A DNA stretch of 64,000 nucleotides from Rhyacichthys aspro (GCA_036850595.1 CM072166.1:18558198-18622197), one strand, 5' to 3'. Shown: positions 25,001-32,733, numbered from the stretch's first letter. Numbers and translations: made by a program. Notes: generated by a model from the letters alone, not told the origin.

Positions 25001-28000
25001 GGTCACCAACATGGGGTAAAATGTTTTTTTTTTTAAATGCTGTAACTTGTTATACATGTCATACAATATCTTGTAAAACACAGCTCCAGTCCAAAATGTG
25101 TGATAGAAATGAATAGGGTGGGAACAGTTAGTTTGTCGAATATGAATGAAATTTGGCACAAACATCCAGCCTGGGATCCTGAGTAAAAACCCCTATGGGG
25201 ACAATGCCCTATCAGCAGAAGCGTCACCTGTAAAATTAGAATGGGGTGAAAAAAAAAGTATTTTTAATACTACACTGCTGTTTTTCTTGTGAAAAGCTGT
25301 CCTTCTGAGGACCTGAGTCCCCACGGTCGTAAGGGGATGCAAGGGCCGTTTGTATTGTATTTGCATTGCTGTCATAATTGTTACACACTGCTGAAAACAT
25401 TATTGTAACAAGTGATTGTGGAGGTTCTCAGTCATCCAGGACATTTTCAAGAAAAGGTTTTCTGACAAGGCATCTGGATGAAAGTTTTAGGTGAATACGT
25501 TTCATCCCTCATCCAAGGGATTTTGTCAATTCTGAGTTCAACTGGAAAAAGAGCTGAGATATTTATCCCTCAGAGGGAAGGATTTAGCCTGAAACTACTG
25601 TGATTGGACAAAGCCAGACTGGTTTCATAGTCGTTAAGAGTTGAATGGGCAGTGTGGGAACTGGTGGGGGAGTTGTTAGGCTCCTGAGAACCATTAGCAT
25701 AACTACTAACTCCAGGTGTTGGTTTCATATTTGAGTGAAACTGTTTTGATTTGGGCTTCAAAACACTGTTGTAAAAGGAGGGGAGGTTGTATCTGAGTCC
25801 ACCTCCTCTGTTCAAAAAGGGCTTTTCCATTTTAACAAAGATGGCTTCCTTAACTCCTCTTTCAAACCACCTGGCCTCCTTGGCCAAGATTCGGACATTG
25901 CTATCCTCAAAGGAATGCCCTTTCTCTTTGAGATGGAGGTGGACTGCAGACTCAGGCCCTTCTGTGTTGATACATCCTTTGGTGAAGCGGCTGACGAGTC
26001 TCCACCAATATCACTATCACTGTACTCCTCATTACACTGAACAGCATACACCACATTGCTCTGTTTGTGGCTGGCAGAAAATCCCTTTTAGCTTTTCAGA
26101 TAAACCAGCTACATAAGGAATAACTATGCTGAAACTAAGCTAAAAATGATTTTCTACAAACACAACATTCCTGTTAATTTCATTTCGCTAAAATCCCTTC
26201 CTCTGAGGGATAAGTATCTCATCTCTTTTTCCAGTTGAACTCAGAATTGACAAAGTCCCTTGGATGAGGAATGAAACGTCTTCACCTAAAACTTATGTCC
26301 AGATGCCTTGTCAGAAAACCTTTTCTTGTAACATAAGTAAAATCCTCCTGTCATAATTTTTGTATTATTATCATCACCAGATCTGGGAGGCCTGATTGGT
26401 TTCTGGTGTTTTTTTGTGTGCAGCTCCTGGACTTGTTCATGGTGTGGGACTGGTCAACGTATTTGGCTGACTATGGCCAGCCAACTTCCAAATACCTGAG
26501 AGTAAACCCAGCTACTGCCCTGGCCCTGCTGGAGAAGTGAGTACAGATTTTTATTTGAAACCTTTAACTCATAATGAGTTAAATGCCATATGCATGGATT
26601 ACTTGTGATATTAGATCTCATAAATCTGATAACTAAACAGACACATTTTCAATGCACCAATAATTAGCAGAGCCCTGTTTGCAGAGATGAACTTGAGTCA
26701 CACAACTTGGACTTGAGTCAGACTTGAGTCACAAATTTGATGACTTCTGACTTGACTTGAGAAAATGTAAAAATTAGACTTTCACACCAATGACTCGAGA
26801 CTTCACTTGGACTTGAGCGTCCGACTTGAAAAGACTTGATGCTTCTTCACCAAAAATTGAAATTATGTTATTTCAAAAGTGTGCTTGAAACAATTCATTT
26901 TCTTAAATAGTTTGACAGCTTAAACAAAGTTAAACCACATGTTACTTGCATGGCGCTGCCTTCAAATGCGCTCTGTAAAGCTCAGCACTACAGGGCTTTA
27001 CAACCAAAGGCCAAAAAGCACCTCACACACTGTAAATCACTGATCACCAAAGCATACAAAAAATCATTATGGCAATACTTTTTGACAAAATATTCTATGG
27101 AAATACAAGCATTGTACTTGTTTTATAATATATTATATTATTACTATATATTATTATAATTATTTTTTCTTTTTTGTCAAAAAACGAAACCAAAAAAAAC
27201 GTACATTGTTTCATTTTAACATAATAGTAGTGTTAATAAGAAGACTCAAAAGGACTTTAAACCTTGAAGTGTAGAACTTTGTACTTGACTCGGACTTGTG
27301 AGCCTTGACTTGGGACTTGACTCGAGACTTGAGAACAAAGACTCAAGACTTATTTGTAACTTGCAAAACAATGACCTGGTCCCAGCTCTGCTTGCTTGGT
27401 CAGGGAAGAGACATTGCAGGTTATAGAAAACAAAAGTCCAGACTGACTCTTATTTTTGAGAGTAAATGTGTCTGCCGTCTGCTATCTTATGATTGAGACT
27501 ACCATGATATTTCCTGTTGCTGTTTCCATCTGAATGTTCTCTTTCTATTTGTTTATGCTGCTGCAGAGTCCATAGAGGGTAGGTACAATTTCCTCAAACT
27601 CAGTGTAGTCTTCTACACCAAAGTCTTGGTGTCTGTACTCTTGAATTTAAACTCAAAATATTGTTGGACAAAACAAAAAACTTTAATAACTTTCATTTAC
27701 AAAGTATGTAACTTTCATTTACATACCATGCAAGTAATGGTGCGCTTCGGACCTGTAAACTGAAACAAATGTATCTAATCAAACCTGAACACTTGGTTCA
27801 CATGTAAAAACATGCAAGAGAATAAGGCACATGTGACAAACACCTCACAGTTTGTGATGTCATCAGTTGGCTTTCATTGTTGATCTATCTATCTAACTAT
27901 CTAAAATGCTTAATTAGGTGCAGATACAGTCATTTATACAACTCTTTTTTTGTCTGTTCCAGGATGAAAGACACCACTAAGAAAAACAACATATTTTCTC

Positions 28001-28089
28001 AGTTCAGGAAGAATGACAGAGACAAACAGAAGCTCATAGAGACTGTGGTTAAACAGCTGCGGAGTCTGGTCAATGGCATGTCCTCCTAA
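962..28089 (+). CDS. exoc6: exoc6 (Sec15) exocyst subunit, 3' 20 coding exons
   Basis: Exocyst complex component 6 tethers secretory and recycling vesicles to the plasma membrane. In the family, its C-terminal helical domain binds Rab11-type GTPases. The 20 exons read join(962-1052, 1462-1507, 5543-5596, 5848-5998, 6067-6225, 6888-6956, 8973-9056, 9375-9421, 9525-9645, 14666-14737, 14818-14915, 15028-15133, 17466-17575, 17680-17791, 17886-18020, 18088-18267, 21262-21403, 21542-21615, 26424-26536, 27963-28089). They sum to 2091 nt (696 codons plus TAA), all with GT-AG borders and compatible phases. The translation follows vertebrate EXOC6 almost without gaps. TEDVIRCRIQQRN near the start and the ending LVNGMS favour EXOC6 over EXOC6B. 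The only divergent part is the acidic linker in 6067-6225. The first exons and promoter lie off the left edge. Transcription runs toward cyp26a1. Confidence 0.97.
1462..1507 (+). CDS. exoc6: exoc6 exon
   Basis: A 46-nt exon after a long T-rich tract and CAG. It encodes (V)LEMYSKLKEQLEAK(R) and ends AG before gtaacc. The phase joins perfectly to 5543. The 4-kb intron that follows holds the Rex3 element. Confidence 0.94.
1850..1995. repeat. degenerate Penelope-type terminal repeat fragment
   Basis: gtggaggttctagtcatcca, then catttcatcccttgccca, then actttgtcattcaacg follow, in order and with decay, the terminal repeats at 25418 and 34585. It has no coding part. Confidence 0.45.
2152..2162. repeat. 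Rex3 target-site duplication, left copy
   Basis: TTAAAATACAG, identical to 5140-5150. It bounds the (GATG)n tail of the Rex3 element; a following C also matches. Confidence 0.85.
2163..5139 (-). mobile_element. Rex3 (RTE-clade) non-LTR retrotransposon, near full length, inactive
   Basis: A minus-strand LINE of about 3 kb in an exoc6 intron. It has an N-terminal apurinic endonuclease (TWNVTSLGGKEPEL near 5070, DFNAHVGSDS-type motif near 4660, STDHHLVVSW near 4390). The reverse transcriptase has FVDLEKAFDRV near 3270 and FADD near 2970. The two conserved segments normally used to detect Rex3 (ggtgac-agggcagccctg near 3075 and accaccaccccggtctgcca near 3517) are present. The 3' end is a (GATG)n tail (2163-2182, read on the minus strand), as in Rex3. 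It is flanked by an 11-12 bp target duplication. The frame is broken several times, so it is not autonomous. Confidence 0.93.
5140..5150. repeat. Rex3 target-site duplication, right copy
   Basis: TTAAAATACAG, identical to 2152-2162, at the 5' end of the minus-strand element. Confidence 0.85.
5543..5596 (+). CDS. exoc6: exoc6 exon
   Basis: A 54-nt exon between gtcaag and gtatgt. It encodes YYAALKTMEQLEKVYIP, matching the EXOC6 helix that precedes VSQYRF. Confidence 0.94.
5848..5998 (+). CDS. exoc6: exoc6 exon
   Basis: Acceptor cctttag, donor gtatga. It encodes RVSQYRFCQIMAENLPKL followed by the strongly conserved SMSDLKDFLESIRKHSDK and GETAMRQ. This is one of the most conserved Sec15 segments. 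Confidence 0.97.
6067..6225 (+). CDS. exoc6: exoc6 exon, acidic linker
   Basis: Acceptor ctttgcag, donor gtaaaa; 53 whole codons. It starts ALQHRTFNSAVV, contains a His-rich stretch (GHTHHTHN) and ends in the acidic DEEDVDEE. This is the hypervariable linker between the N-terminal and central Sec15 domains and diverges from mammalian EXOC6, so length and splicing may vary. Confidence 0.93.
6256..6790 (-). mobile_element. 3' fragment of an RTE-like non-LTR retrotransposon
   Basis: On the minus strand 6258-6467 reads LELPDRRPRGRAKRRFMNVL and WRQLIDWRPLKG, the C-terminal GRPKRRFMDVV...W..I pattern of a common fish LINE. The sequence gcctccatctattcctaac through ctctgatggactcgttcctga is the same family's 3' end. 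It is 5'-truncated and lies in the intron between exons 6067 and 6888. Confidence 0.6.
6888..6956 (+). CDS. exoc6: exoc6 exon
   Basis: Acceptor cctgttcag, donor gtaggt. It encodes ILTAQELVDFSPVYRCLHIY then TVL, matching the conserved VDFSPVYRCLHIYSVLG block. Confidence 0.96.
7045..8197 (-). mobile_element. Tc1-like transposon, internally deleted
   Basis: The terminal inverted repeats start CAGGTATATCTCAAATAATT (left) and, read inward from the right, CAGGTACATCTCTAAAAATT. They remain similar for about 75 bp and are bordered by TA on both sides (7043-7044, 8198-8199). The minus strand encodes Tc1 transposase pieces: a helix-turn-helix region (ADLSGDQKRDSDTLHKEGKP, CSQSAVSKHI; 7662-7907) and a catalytic-domain piece (WSKVLFSDERKFFISFGNQD; 7263-7529). 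The C-terminal catalytic part is missing and frames are broken. Confidence 0.9.
8973..9056 (+). CDS. exoc6: exoc6 exon
   Basis: Acceptor gtatacag, donor gtaagc; 28 codons from GDRETFENYYRKQRKKQARL to LQPQANM. The basic RKQRKKQAR stretch is conserved in vertebrate EXOC6. Confidence 0.97.
9375..9421 (+). CDS. exoc6: exoc6 exon
   Basis: A 47-nt exon after gtgattag, encoding HETVEGYRRYFNQIV(G). It ends GG before gtaagt, and the split Gly codon is completed at 9525. Confidence 0.96.
9525..9645 (+). CDS. exoc6: exoc6 exon
   Basis: Acceptor tttgatag, donor gtaagt. It encodes (G)FFVVEDHILNATRGLVTRAF through DELWNMALSKIIAVLRTHS. The 5-kb intron that follows carries the TTAA element and the nested Tc1 pair. 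Confidence 0.97.
10443..10500. repeat. short interspersed repeat fragment
   Basis: attcaattgtatagcactaa then atcataacaa resembles the fragment at 41745 (attcaattttattttgtaca, tatcacaacaa) and a widespread fish repeat. Too short to classify. Confidence 0.35.
10802..12184. mobile_element. TTAA-flanked DNA transposon, non-autonomous
   Basis: Ends AGGGGACATTCCATGC (left) and AGGGGACACTGAATGC (right, inverted), immediately bordered by TTAA at 10798-10801 and 12185-12188. A TTAA target duplication fits piggyBac or Kolobok elements; the purine-rich end slightly favours Kolobok. Its 1.38 kb has no transposase. At about 11780-11845 it carries a tandem repeat built on tctcttctccag/tctcttcctgag units. 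Confidence 0.7.
12538..14441 (-). mobile_element. older Tc1-like element (A), split by a second Tc1
   Basis: The left end GGCATAACATTATGACCACC, followed by ctaatattgtgttggtcccc, is the end of a very common fish Tc1-family transposon. The left part runs to about 12889. The right part resumes at about 14275 (ggcactgcctctgccagc) and runs to about 14441 with transposase-coding sequence in the same order. About 70 bp of A is missing at the junction, and its right end is lost. The minus strand is the sense strand. Confidence 0.8.
12890..14272 (-). mobile_element. Tc1-like element (B) nested in element A
   Basis: The right terminal repeat reads inward CAGTCAAAATTATTAGCCCC. A second internal copy (GGGTCAAAATTA...CCCC, near 14080) gives a two-direct-repeat end as in Sleeping Beauty-type elements. 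The left end keeps only the inner copy (near 12980); about 90 bp of the outer repeat is gone. Minus-strand transposase fragments are at 13193-13477 (GGGSIMLWGCFSASGTGNLV, VFQHDNNPKHTS) and 13484-13741 (DLAKSGIVVSNKTVTRALYR). Frameshifts and stops make it inactive. Confidence 0.85.
14666..14737 (+). CDS. exoc6: exoc6 exon
   Basis: Acceptor tttttcag, donor gttagt. It encodes SYCDDPDLVLELKNLIVIFA then DTLQ, 24 whole codons. Confidence 0.97.
14818..14915 (+). CDS. exoc6: exoc6 exon
   Basis: Only 80 nt of intron precedes it (acceptor tgcacag). It encodes GYGFPVNRLFDLLFEVRDQY followed by NETLLKKWALVF(R). Confidence 0.97.
15028..15133 (+). CDS. exoc6: exoc6 exon
   Basis: Acceptor tctacag, donor gtatca. 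It encodes (R)EIFELDNYSPIPVETEEEY, then KFVISRFPFHDPELEK. Confidence 0.97.
15742..16760 (+). mobile_element. third Tc1-like transposon, decayed
   Basis: The left end CAGTGCCATGAAAAAGTGG follows a TA at 15740-15741. The right side contains the inverted copy (gaagggggcaaccactttttc), whose last bases are degraded. The plus strand at 16225-16557 encodes transposase pieces (NIIPTVKYGH, MVWGCFDASGPGRLAVI, YQKILKENVSPSV), and an aligned DNDP-like segment follows at about 16590. Inactive. Confidence 0.85.
16761..17465 (+). other. exoc6 intron remainder
   Basis: AT-rich intron sequence between the Tc1 relic and the exon at 17466. No repeat or coding signal recognised. Confidence 0.5.
17466..17575 (+). 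CDS. exoc6: exoc6 exon with tandem acceptor
   Basis: The 3' splice site reads AAGCAGCAG, so starts at 17463, 17466 or 17469 would all keep frame. 17466 is chosen because it gives QEFPKKLPMSQSVPQIY, matching the single Gln of EXOC6. The exon ends CGC AG before gtaatc. Confidence 0.93.
17680..17791 (+). CDS. exoc6: exoc6 exon
   Basis: Acceptor gttcatcag, donor gtaggt. It encodes (S)STEIDDMLRKSTNLLLTRIL through IKKPHIGLTE. Confidence 0.97.
17886..18020 (+). CDS. exoc6: exoc6 exon
   Basis: Acceptor ctttgtag, donor gtaatc. It encodes LVQIIINTTHLEQACRYLEE through TTRLYGLSTFK, 45 codons at the start of the C-terminal Sec15 domain. Confidence 0.97.
18088..18267 (+). CDS. exoc6: exoc6 exon
   Basis: Acceptor attgctag, donor gtatgt. 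It encodes DARHAAEGEIYTKLNQKIDE through FLRSTFQVFTHLP, 60 codons. Confidence 0.97.
18842..19684. mobile_element. hAT-like non-autonomous element
   Basis: The left end TAGGGCTGACAGCC and subterminal ggctagtctaataattagtc are paired with inverted-like gattagccgactaatta and agttgactgtgattttctttt near 19615-19675. This is the arrangement of a common fish hAT-derived family (tagggctg..., attagtcgact). The target duplication is not clear, so the right edge is approximate. Confidence 0.5.
19685..21261 (+). other. exoc6 intron, no feature recognised
   Basis: The stretch leading to the exon at 21262. The only notable features are C/T-rich runs, including cccccaccccccctctgcgcag directly at the acceptor. 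Confidence 0.5.
21262..21403 (+). CDS. exoc6: exoc6 exon
   Basis: Acceptor ctgcgcag after a C-run, donor gtgagt. It encodes GKVAQTACMSACKHLSTSLM through FNLDVIQCE, in the Rab-binding C-terminal helical domain. Confidence 0.97.
21542..21615 (+). CDS. exoc6: exoc6 exon
   Basis: Acceptor tctttag, donor gtaaaa. It encodes (L)FASSEPVPGFQGDTLQLAF then IDLRQ. The next intron holds the hAT with a BED-finger relic. Confidence 0.97.
21722..22857 (+). mobile_element. hAT transposon relic with BED zinc-finger fragment
   Basis: Ends TAGGGGTGTGCACAAATA (left) and, inverted from the right, TAGGAATGGGCATTTTCCAC. The element is flanked by a perfect 8-bp duplication GTGTTATT (21714-21721 and 22858-22865), the hAT signature. 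The plus strand near 22475-22575 reads VWNYFEQICQEKLSYNHNST then MRNHIKSKHKN. This is the W-YF...Y...M..H...KH pattern of a BED finger, with the region around the first Cys pair shortened. No catalytic domain remains. Confidence 0.85.
23521..23557 (+). repeat. G-rich GGTGG simple repeat
   Basis: A run of gtggtgg/aggtgg units ending in a G7 tract. It could form a G-quadruplex. The overlapping ORF is a by-product of the repeat. Confidence 0.8.
23930..25350. repeat. unclassified interspersed repeat (copy 1)
   Basis: Decayed internally repetitive sequence with recurring phrases (cccataaaa, aaatttggcac, gccccctga, tggcgagggc). It ends gaggacctgagtccccacgg followed by aaggggatgcaagggcc, which matches the end of the repeat at 50500-50790 (gaggacatataagccccgtgg, aaggggaggtgagggcc). 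Class unknown. Confidence 0.5.
25418..26330 (-). mobile_element. Penelope-like element 3' fragment with inverted terminal repeats
   Basis: Arms of about 135 bp (25450-25586 and 26191-26327) are inverted copies of each other, sharing aaggttttctgacaaggcat, catctgga and gttgaactcag/ctgagttcaac. Between them the minus strand encodes pieces of a GIY-YIG endonuclease: VYAVQCNEEYSD near 26040, then RWFERGVKEAIFVKMEKPFL and NRGGGLRYNLPSFYNSVL at 25740-25870. These are recognisable as the C-terminal endonuclease of fish Penelope-like retroelements. The reverse transcriptase is absent and frames are shifted. Confidence 0.8.
26424..26536 (+). CDS. exoc6: exoc6 penultimate exon
   Basis: Acceptor gtgtgcag, donor gtgagt. 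It encodes LLDLFMVWDWSTYLADYGQP through ATALALLE plus AA of the Lys codon shared with the last exon. Confidence 0.97.
26682..27390. mobile_element. hAT-like MITE rich in GACTTGAGT units
   Basis: Ends CAGAGATGAAC and, inverted, CAGAGCTGGGACC, with imperfect 8-bp flanks cctgtttg/cttgcttg (6 of 8). The interior is dominated by acttgagtc/gacttgact repeats near both ends, a family common in fish genomes. No coding capacity. Confidence 0.65.
27567..27578 (+). CDS. exoc6: candidate 12-nt exoc6 microexon
   Basis: AGTCCATAGAGG is bounded by an acceptor (pyrimidine-rich tract ending TATGCTGCTGCAG) and a donor GTAGGT. Because the flanking exons join in phase 2, inclusion reads K-Val-His-Arg-Gly-M and keeps the frame, adding four residues before MKDT. 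Canonical vertebrate EXOC6 as remembered skips this. The UGC repeats beside the acceptor resemble the binding motif of the neural splicing factors SRRM3/SRRM4. Use in transcripts is inference. Confidence 0.5.
27963..28089 (+). CDS. exoc6: exoc6 last coding exon
   Basis: Acceptor ctgttccag. It begins G ATG AAA GAC and encodes MKDTTKKNNIFSQFRKNDRD through QLRSLVNGMSS, with TAA at 28087-28089. This is the near-invariant Sec15 C-terminus. Confidence 0.98.
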
Positions 28090-28667
28090 AACACACTCCA
28101 GACTGGGCTGAAATTAATAGAACGTGCAGTCACATGCATACACACAACTGCCAAGACGCTTTTCAATAGGCCCATACACAGAAATATTCATTTAACACAC
28201 AGTCATGTAAAGTAGTTATTGCCCTCTATTTAATTTGTTTGTTTTTTGTTTTTACCAAAACATATCCAAGACTCATGGGTGTATATGTTTTTTCATTGTG
28301 CAATCATTTTTATTTAACAGAAATGAAGCCAAATTGAGTACGGAACAAGTGAGCATAGCATAGTACTACTCATGATTCATTAGCTTGTTGATCTAACTTT
28401 AGCAACAATAACTTAAAGTATGGACTTTACCATTTTCTCATTGTGAAGGAATTCTGCCATAAGGTTTATGTTTCTAATTCATTGAGGTTTTGGGGCATTT
28501 ATGCACAGACAGGCCTATAGGCTTTGAGGGGTAGCTCTGGAGTTTTATAATCCTGTGAGCATTGCACAGTCTGACCTTGGGGTGACTTTACAGGGACGTC
28601 AACTCTTGCGAAGATTGACAACTGTCTTGAATGCTTTCTGCTTGTAAATAATCTGTCACAGTAAAAC

Positions 28668-28673
28668 AATAAA
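28668..28673 (+). terminator. exoc6: exoc6 polyadenylation signal
   Basis: AATAAA lies 579 nt after the stop codon, in AT-rich DNA followed by a T/G-rich stretch. It is the first canonical hexamer after the stop, so the 3' UTR is about 0.6 kb. AATAAA-type motifs near 30340 and 30570 could serve longer forms. Confidence 0.7.
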
Positions 28674-29725
28674 GTCTTTGGGAATGGTTTAATGACCCTT
28701 TAGAGATTGATGTCCAGGAAAATTATTGCTTAAACACCATTTTCTTATGTCTTTTCCGCTAGATATCGTGTTTTAAATAACAACTGTTTTTAAATTCTGT
28801 GGAAACAGTACATTGATATTTATAATAATAATAATACAGATTATTATTATTACTATTATAATAATAATTATTAATAATAATCATCATCATCATGTTATAT
28901 ACACTAAATAATGGCAGTGAAATTAGTTAGGTTATTGTTCATCTGAGGTTTATTTACCACATAGGCAACTAAGACTCATGATCTGATGCTTTAAAGTATG
29001 TTTTTACATACACAAAAAAATGAATGCAAGGACAAGAATAATTGCACATACTGAAGAATAGATTGCACCAGGGAACAGACACTAAAGGAACTTTTCCTGC
29101 ACAAAAGGGCACAGCAATACACTGCACAATGCAGGAAATTGACTACACACTCAGCAGTATGTTGCATATCTCTTCACACATTTGCAGAAAATATTAATAC
29201 TCTCATGTCCCTGTGACTTAAACTGGTGGAAACATTATGCATTTTGAAGTGTCTGGTCCATCAGTGTGATCAAACCTCACTGAATGCTCTGTGTGGTGTT
29301 GGCCGGTTTCATAAAGGGACCTTGAACAAATCTTCATTGAGCTACAATTATGTGTGTGGAGTACATCTTTGTATGGTTATATGTGTATGGTGGCTCCCAA
29401 CTAATGAGTGAGAACTGTGTAAAAATAACACGGCTGAATGATATTGCACAGTTGCATGACTGAGTATAACATTGAATTGTCTTGTCTTTTTGGAAGCTTT
29501 CTCACTGAAGGAATGTTGTCACCATCATGGTCAGGTCTTACTGCATCTGTCACGTACAATGACATGTTCCTCTGCAATACAAAGAATTAATCAGACTATA
29601 AGGTCTCACTGTCCCATTACTTGGACTTCTGCAATTGAGTTTTCACATTTTTTATGGAAATAATGAGTGAGTGATGTTCATGACAAGTTTTGTGTATTGT
29701 GTGTTTGATTTTTGCTTTGTTACAC

Positions 29726-29840
<115 letters not shown>

Positions 29841-31872
29841 GAACTTCAGTTTGACAAACTGGATTGTAGTAAAATATGATGATTTACCTTTTTTGCTGTT
29901 TTGTTCCTCAGGGTAAAATTAAGCTTTAGTCTTGAATCCATATATCCACAGAGCACAGCAATAATGACTGCGTACTATTTACTACAGATAAATCACAACA
30001 CAACTCTCAATAACTTAAGACTTTTTATTCGGCTTCCCTTTTAGACAGTTTTGCACTGAAAATATTGTCCCCTTTTCTTTTTTTTTTTACTATTAACATT
30101 GTATAAATGGCATTGTATATACTGCATTTTGTAAAAAAAAAAAAAAAAAGGGAGAGAGAGAATGTCTACCAGTTTGACTGCTAGTAATGGTTAGCAGTAG
30201 TCGCCCCCATCAGCCCTCTGGATTGTAAGTAAAAAACTGTTTGATTTTCCGTGAACAAGTCCAATCAGCTACCTTTGCTCCACACTTCAGTTCCCGCTTT
30301 GTTTCAGCAACATTTCTGATGCATCTTTAATAGAATGCTAATAAAGAGCATAGCTTTTGTAATTTTATGGATTAGCTGGGTCTGTCATATGATGTATTAG
30401 CCATAAAGCTAATGCCACAAATATTTAACATGTACATAATGTGACACTGCTTGACTGTGTGTGCCCAGACGGTGTAAAGTGTGCCCCCTCTCGGCCTAAA
30501 ACACATTGGAGAGACATAAGAAGCTCATTACCAGTCCCTGCTTTTCCTCTGTGTTGATTTATTTTGTGCTGTAATAAAATGCCCTTCATCAATAGTCTGC
30601 TTTAAATCCAATGTGCTGGTCGAGACATTACTGTGACTAATACCATTGTGGTCAATGGAATCAAGGGTCAAGGGACAAGTACAGAATTATACTTTTCTGT
30701 TTTTACAAAATGAGTAAAGGAAAAAAAAAGATCTAATTAATATTAGAATTTTCAGACCTGAGACATTTTATGTTCATGTTTTTATGTCGACATCTGGATA
30801 ATAAGACTAATACTACTTTTGAACAGTTTGGTTGGGAGGTTCAATATAGAGACTGTACAAATGCCACCTAGGATTAAATTATAAAGTTATAGAAGACACA
30901 GATACAGAAGAAAGCAGAAGTTCTTTTCTTTTGGGTTGCATGTCTTCAGTGTACTTTATTTGCTGACTTTTTTTGGTTGAGATTTTTCAGGCTCCACCGT
31001 CCTGTCATGTAAAATCAGAATATGTTTAAAATGTATTTTGCATTTATATGAAAAAATGAGAAGACATAGGGAGAACACAGGGGAACACACTTTGATTGAC
31101 AAAGTGATTTGGTGAAACTAGTGCTTTTGGTTTGGAGCCTGTTTTTATGGACCCCTGAGCCTTTTGGGAGAGACGGTATGTTGAGTTCCTGTGTCGGTCT
31201 TGGGGGTGGGGGCTCTTCCTGACTGTCAATAGATGTGACAAGTATTTTAGTGCTGGGATCAAACACTTCAACACCTCCCAACAACAATACAGCGGCAGAC
31301 AAGGCGCAGGAAGAGACGCTCTGGCGGCTCATTCACACTCAGATCTGAACCGGTTATTCTCACAGCAAACCCTCCCAGAGCTCTGCTTTACATTCACCAC
31401 ATCATTGACTCCATTCCTTTTGGCATCTGAGCCTTTACACATACTACCTCAGTATGTGAGAGGTGCAATGCAACAAAATAATAATAATAAATAAATACAT
31501 TTTGGGTACTTGACAAACATTTAATAAAATACTGATTATATTTTACTCAACTCCGAGAGTTCATTAGATTTTTGTGTTAATTTTCCATCATTAGCTTTTC
31601 TCACAGCTTTCAATATAAATTTCAGTAGGCCCACTGTTAAAAATCACAATTATTTAAAAAGTTGAACTTTACTGTTTAACTATACTGTTGTTTTTGGGCT
31701 TCTGCCTGTATATGGCCTGTCAATGGGAAGATTCAGCTCATTAAAAGAAAGGACTACAGTTTGGATGTTGATGGAGAACGGTTGTCTTAACTGTTGAACC
31801 TTGGCCTCTTCTCTTTTGAGCAGCGATTTGTACATGATGACATGTAATAACCTCTGTGGAACAGCAGCTCAC

Positions 31873-31889
31873 TGACCCTTAGCTGAACC
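31873..31889 (-). promoter_or_regulatory. cyp26a1: Distal DR5 element
   Basis: TGACCCttagcTGAACC; on the minus strand GGTTCA-N5-GGGTCA, with the same half-site pair as the 33268 element. At about 1.97 kb upstream of the start codon it occupies the distance of the distal RARE (R2) known upstream of mammalian CYP26A1. Confidence 0.7.
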
Positions 31890-32083
31890 GCAGCTGACAC
31901 TCCTGTGACCTCTGGGAATGTGCCCTGGCTCCACAACTCAGACTGTTAGTATAGACAGCGTTTGACCTAGTAGCACCATGTGGCAGAGGTGCTCCAACAC
32001 ACTGCACAGATAACCAGTCTTTGATCAGATCTGGGATTATCTGACACCTCTATTGCCCACATGCTCAAGGAATAGTTCATGTG

Positions 32084-32099
32084 AGTTCAGGTCGGCAGG
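32084..32099 (+). promoter_or_regulatory. DR4 nuclear receptor site
   Basis: AGTTCAtgtgAGTTCA, two identical half-sites with a 4-nt spacer. DR4 is preferred by thyroid hormone, LXR or other RXR dimers. It lies inside the RARE-bearing upstream region, and any function is inference. Confidence 0.45.
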
Positions 32100-32716
32100 G
32101 TTAGCTCTAGGTTAAGAACTGACAGTATAAGACGTAGCTTTTCTGTCTTTTTTTCGCTTTTACCCAAAACACATGCAATGCACAAGGTTCAGTAGGGATG
32201 CATCTACATTTGCTCATCTTAAAACACAAACCTATGGTGTGTTCATAAAGCATCCTTGATGTAGCAGCAGTTGCAGACAAACTCAAACTGTCTTAAACAG
32301 GCTAACAAAGATGATGCAGACACCTTTCTTCTCTTTTTTGTTAAAACCATGAAACAGACTTCTGCTCCTTCTCGGCTGAAAACATGTAGTATTGACAGTG
32401 TAAAGAAATGTACAGTACTTTCAACACTGGATGGTGTGTGCCAGCATTACACAGTATAAAACAATTTCTGGGGTTAGAGTGGACCCCTGTGAACACAGCT
32501 GTCAGTCTTAACCTGACTTTTGTTTGGATCTGTGGTAAAGTTTTGGTTTTAAACTCTTTGTGCTGTTGATGAGTCCTGATTATGTGTCTAGAACAGAGAG
32601 AGGCTCCTGAGGCTGAGCAGCAGTGCTCACGGGGCAGAGCAGTGCCTCCTGCGCGTGCGTCAGTGAGTGTGTTGGGCGGACAGTGAACTTGGTTCGCAGA
32701 GTTCACAAAGATGTCA

Positions 32717-32733
32717 GGGTCACAGGCGGGTCA
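32717..32733 (+). promoter_or_regulatory. cyp26a1: Upstream DR5 element
   Basis: GGGTCAcaggcGGGTCA, two identical half-sites with a 5-nt spacer, 1.1 kb upstream of the start codon. A further AGTTCA half-site sits at 32700-32705. Confidence 0.7.

Noticed and set aside
26191..26330. Hammerhead ribozyme in the Penelope-type terminal repeat (ggatgag...gaaacgtc)
   Set aside because: Penelope elements are known to carry hammerhead motifs and GATGA...GAAAC...GTC is present. The two bases before GATGA do not fit CUGAUGA, and no convincing stems I-III could be drawn by eye.
28572..28590. A fifth DR5 (TGACCTtggggTGACTT) in the exoc6 3' UTR
   Set aside because: The second half-site (AAGTCA) departs from RGKTCA, and the position is within transcribed 3' UTR.
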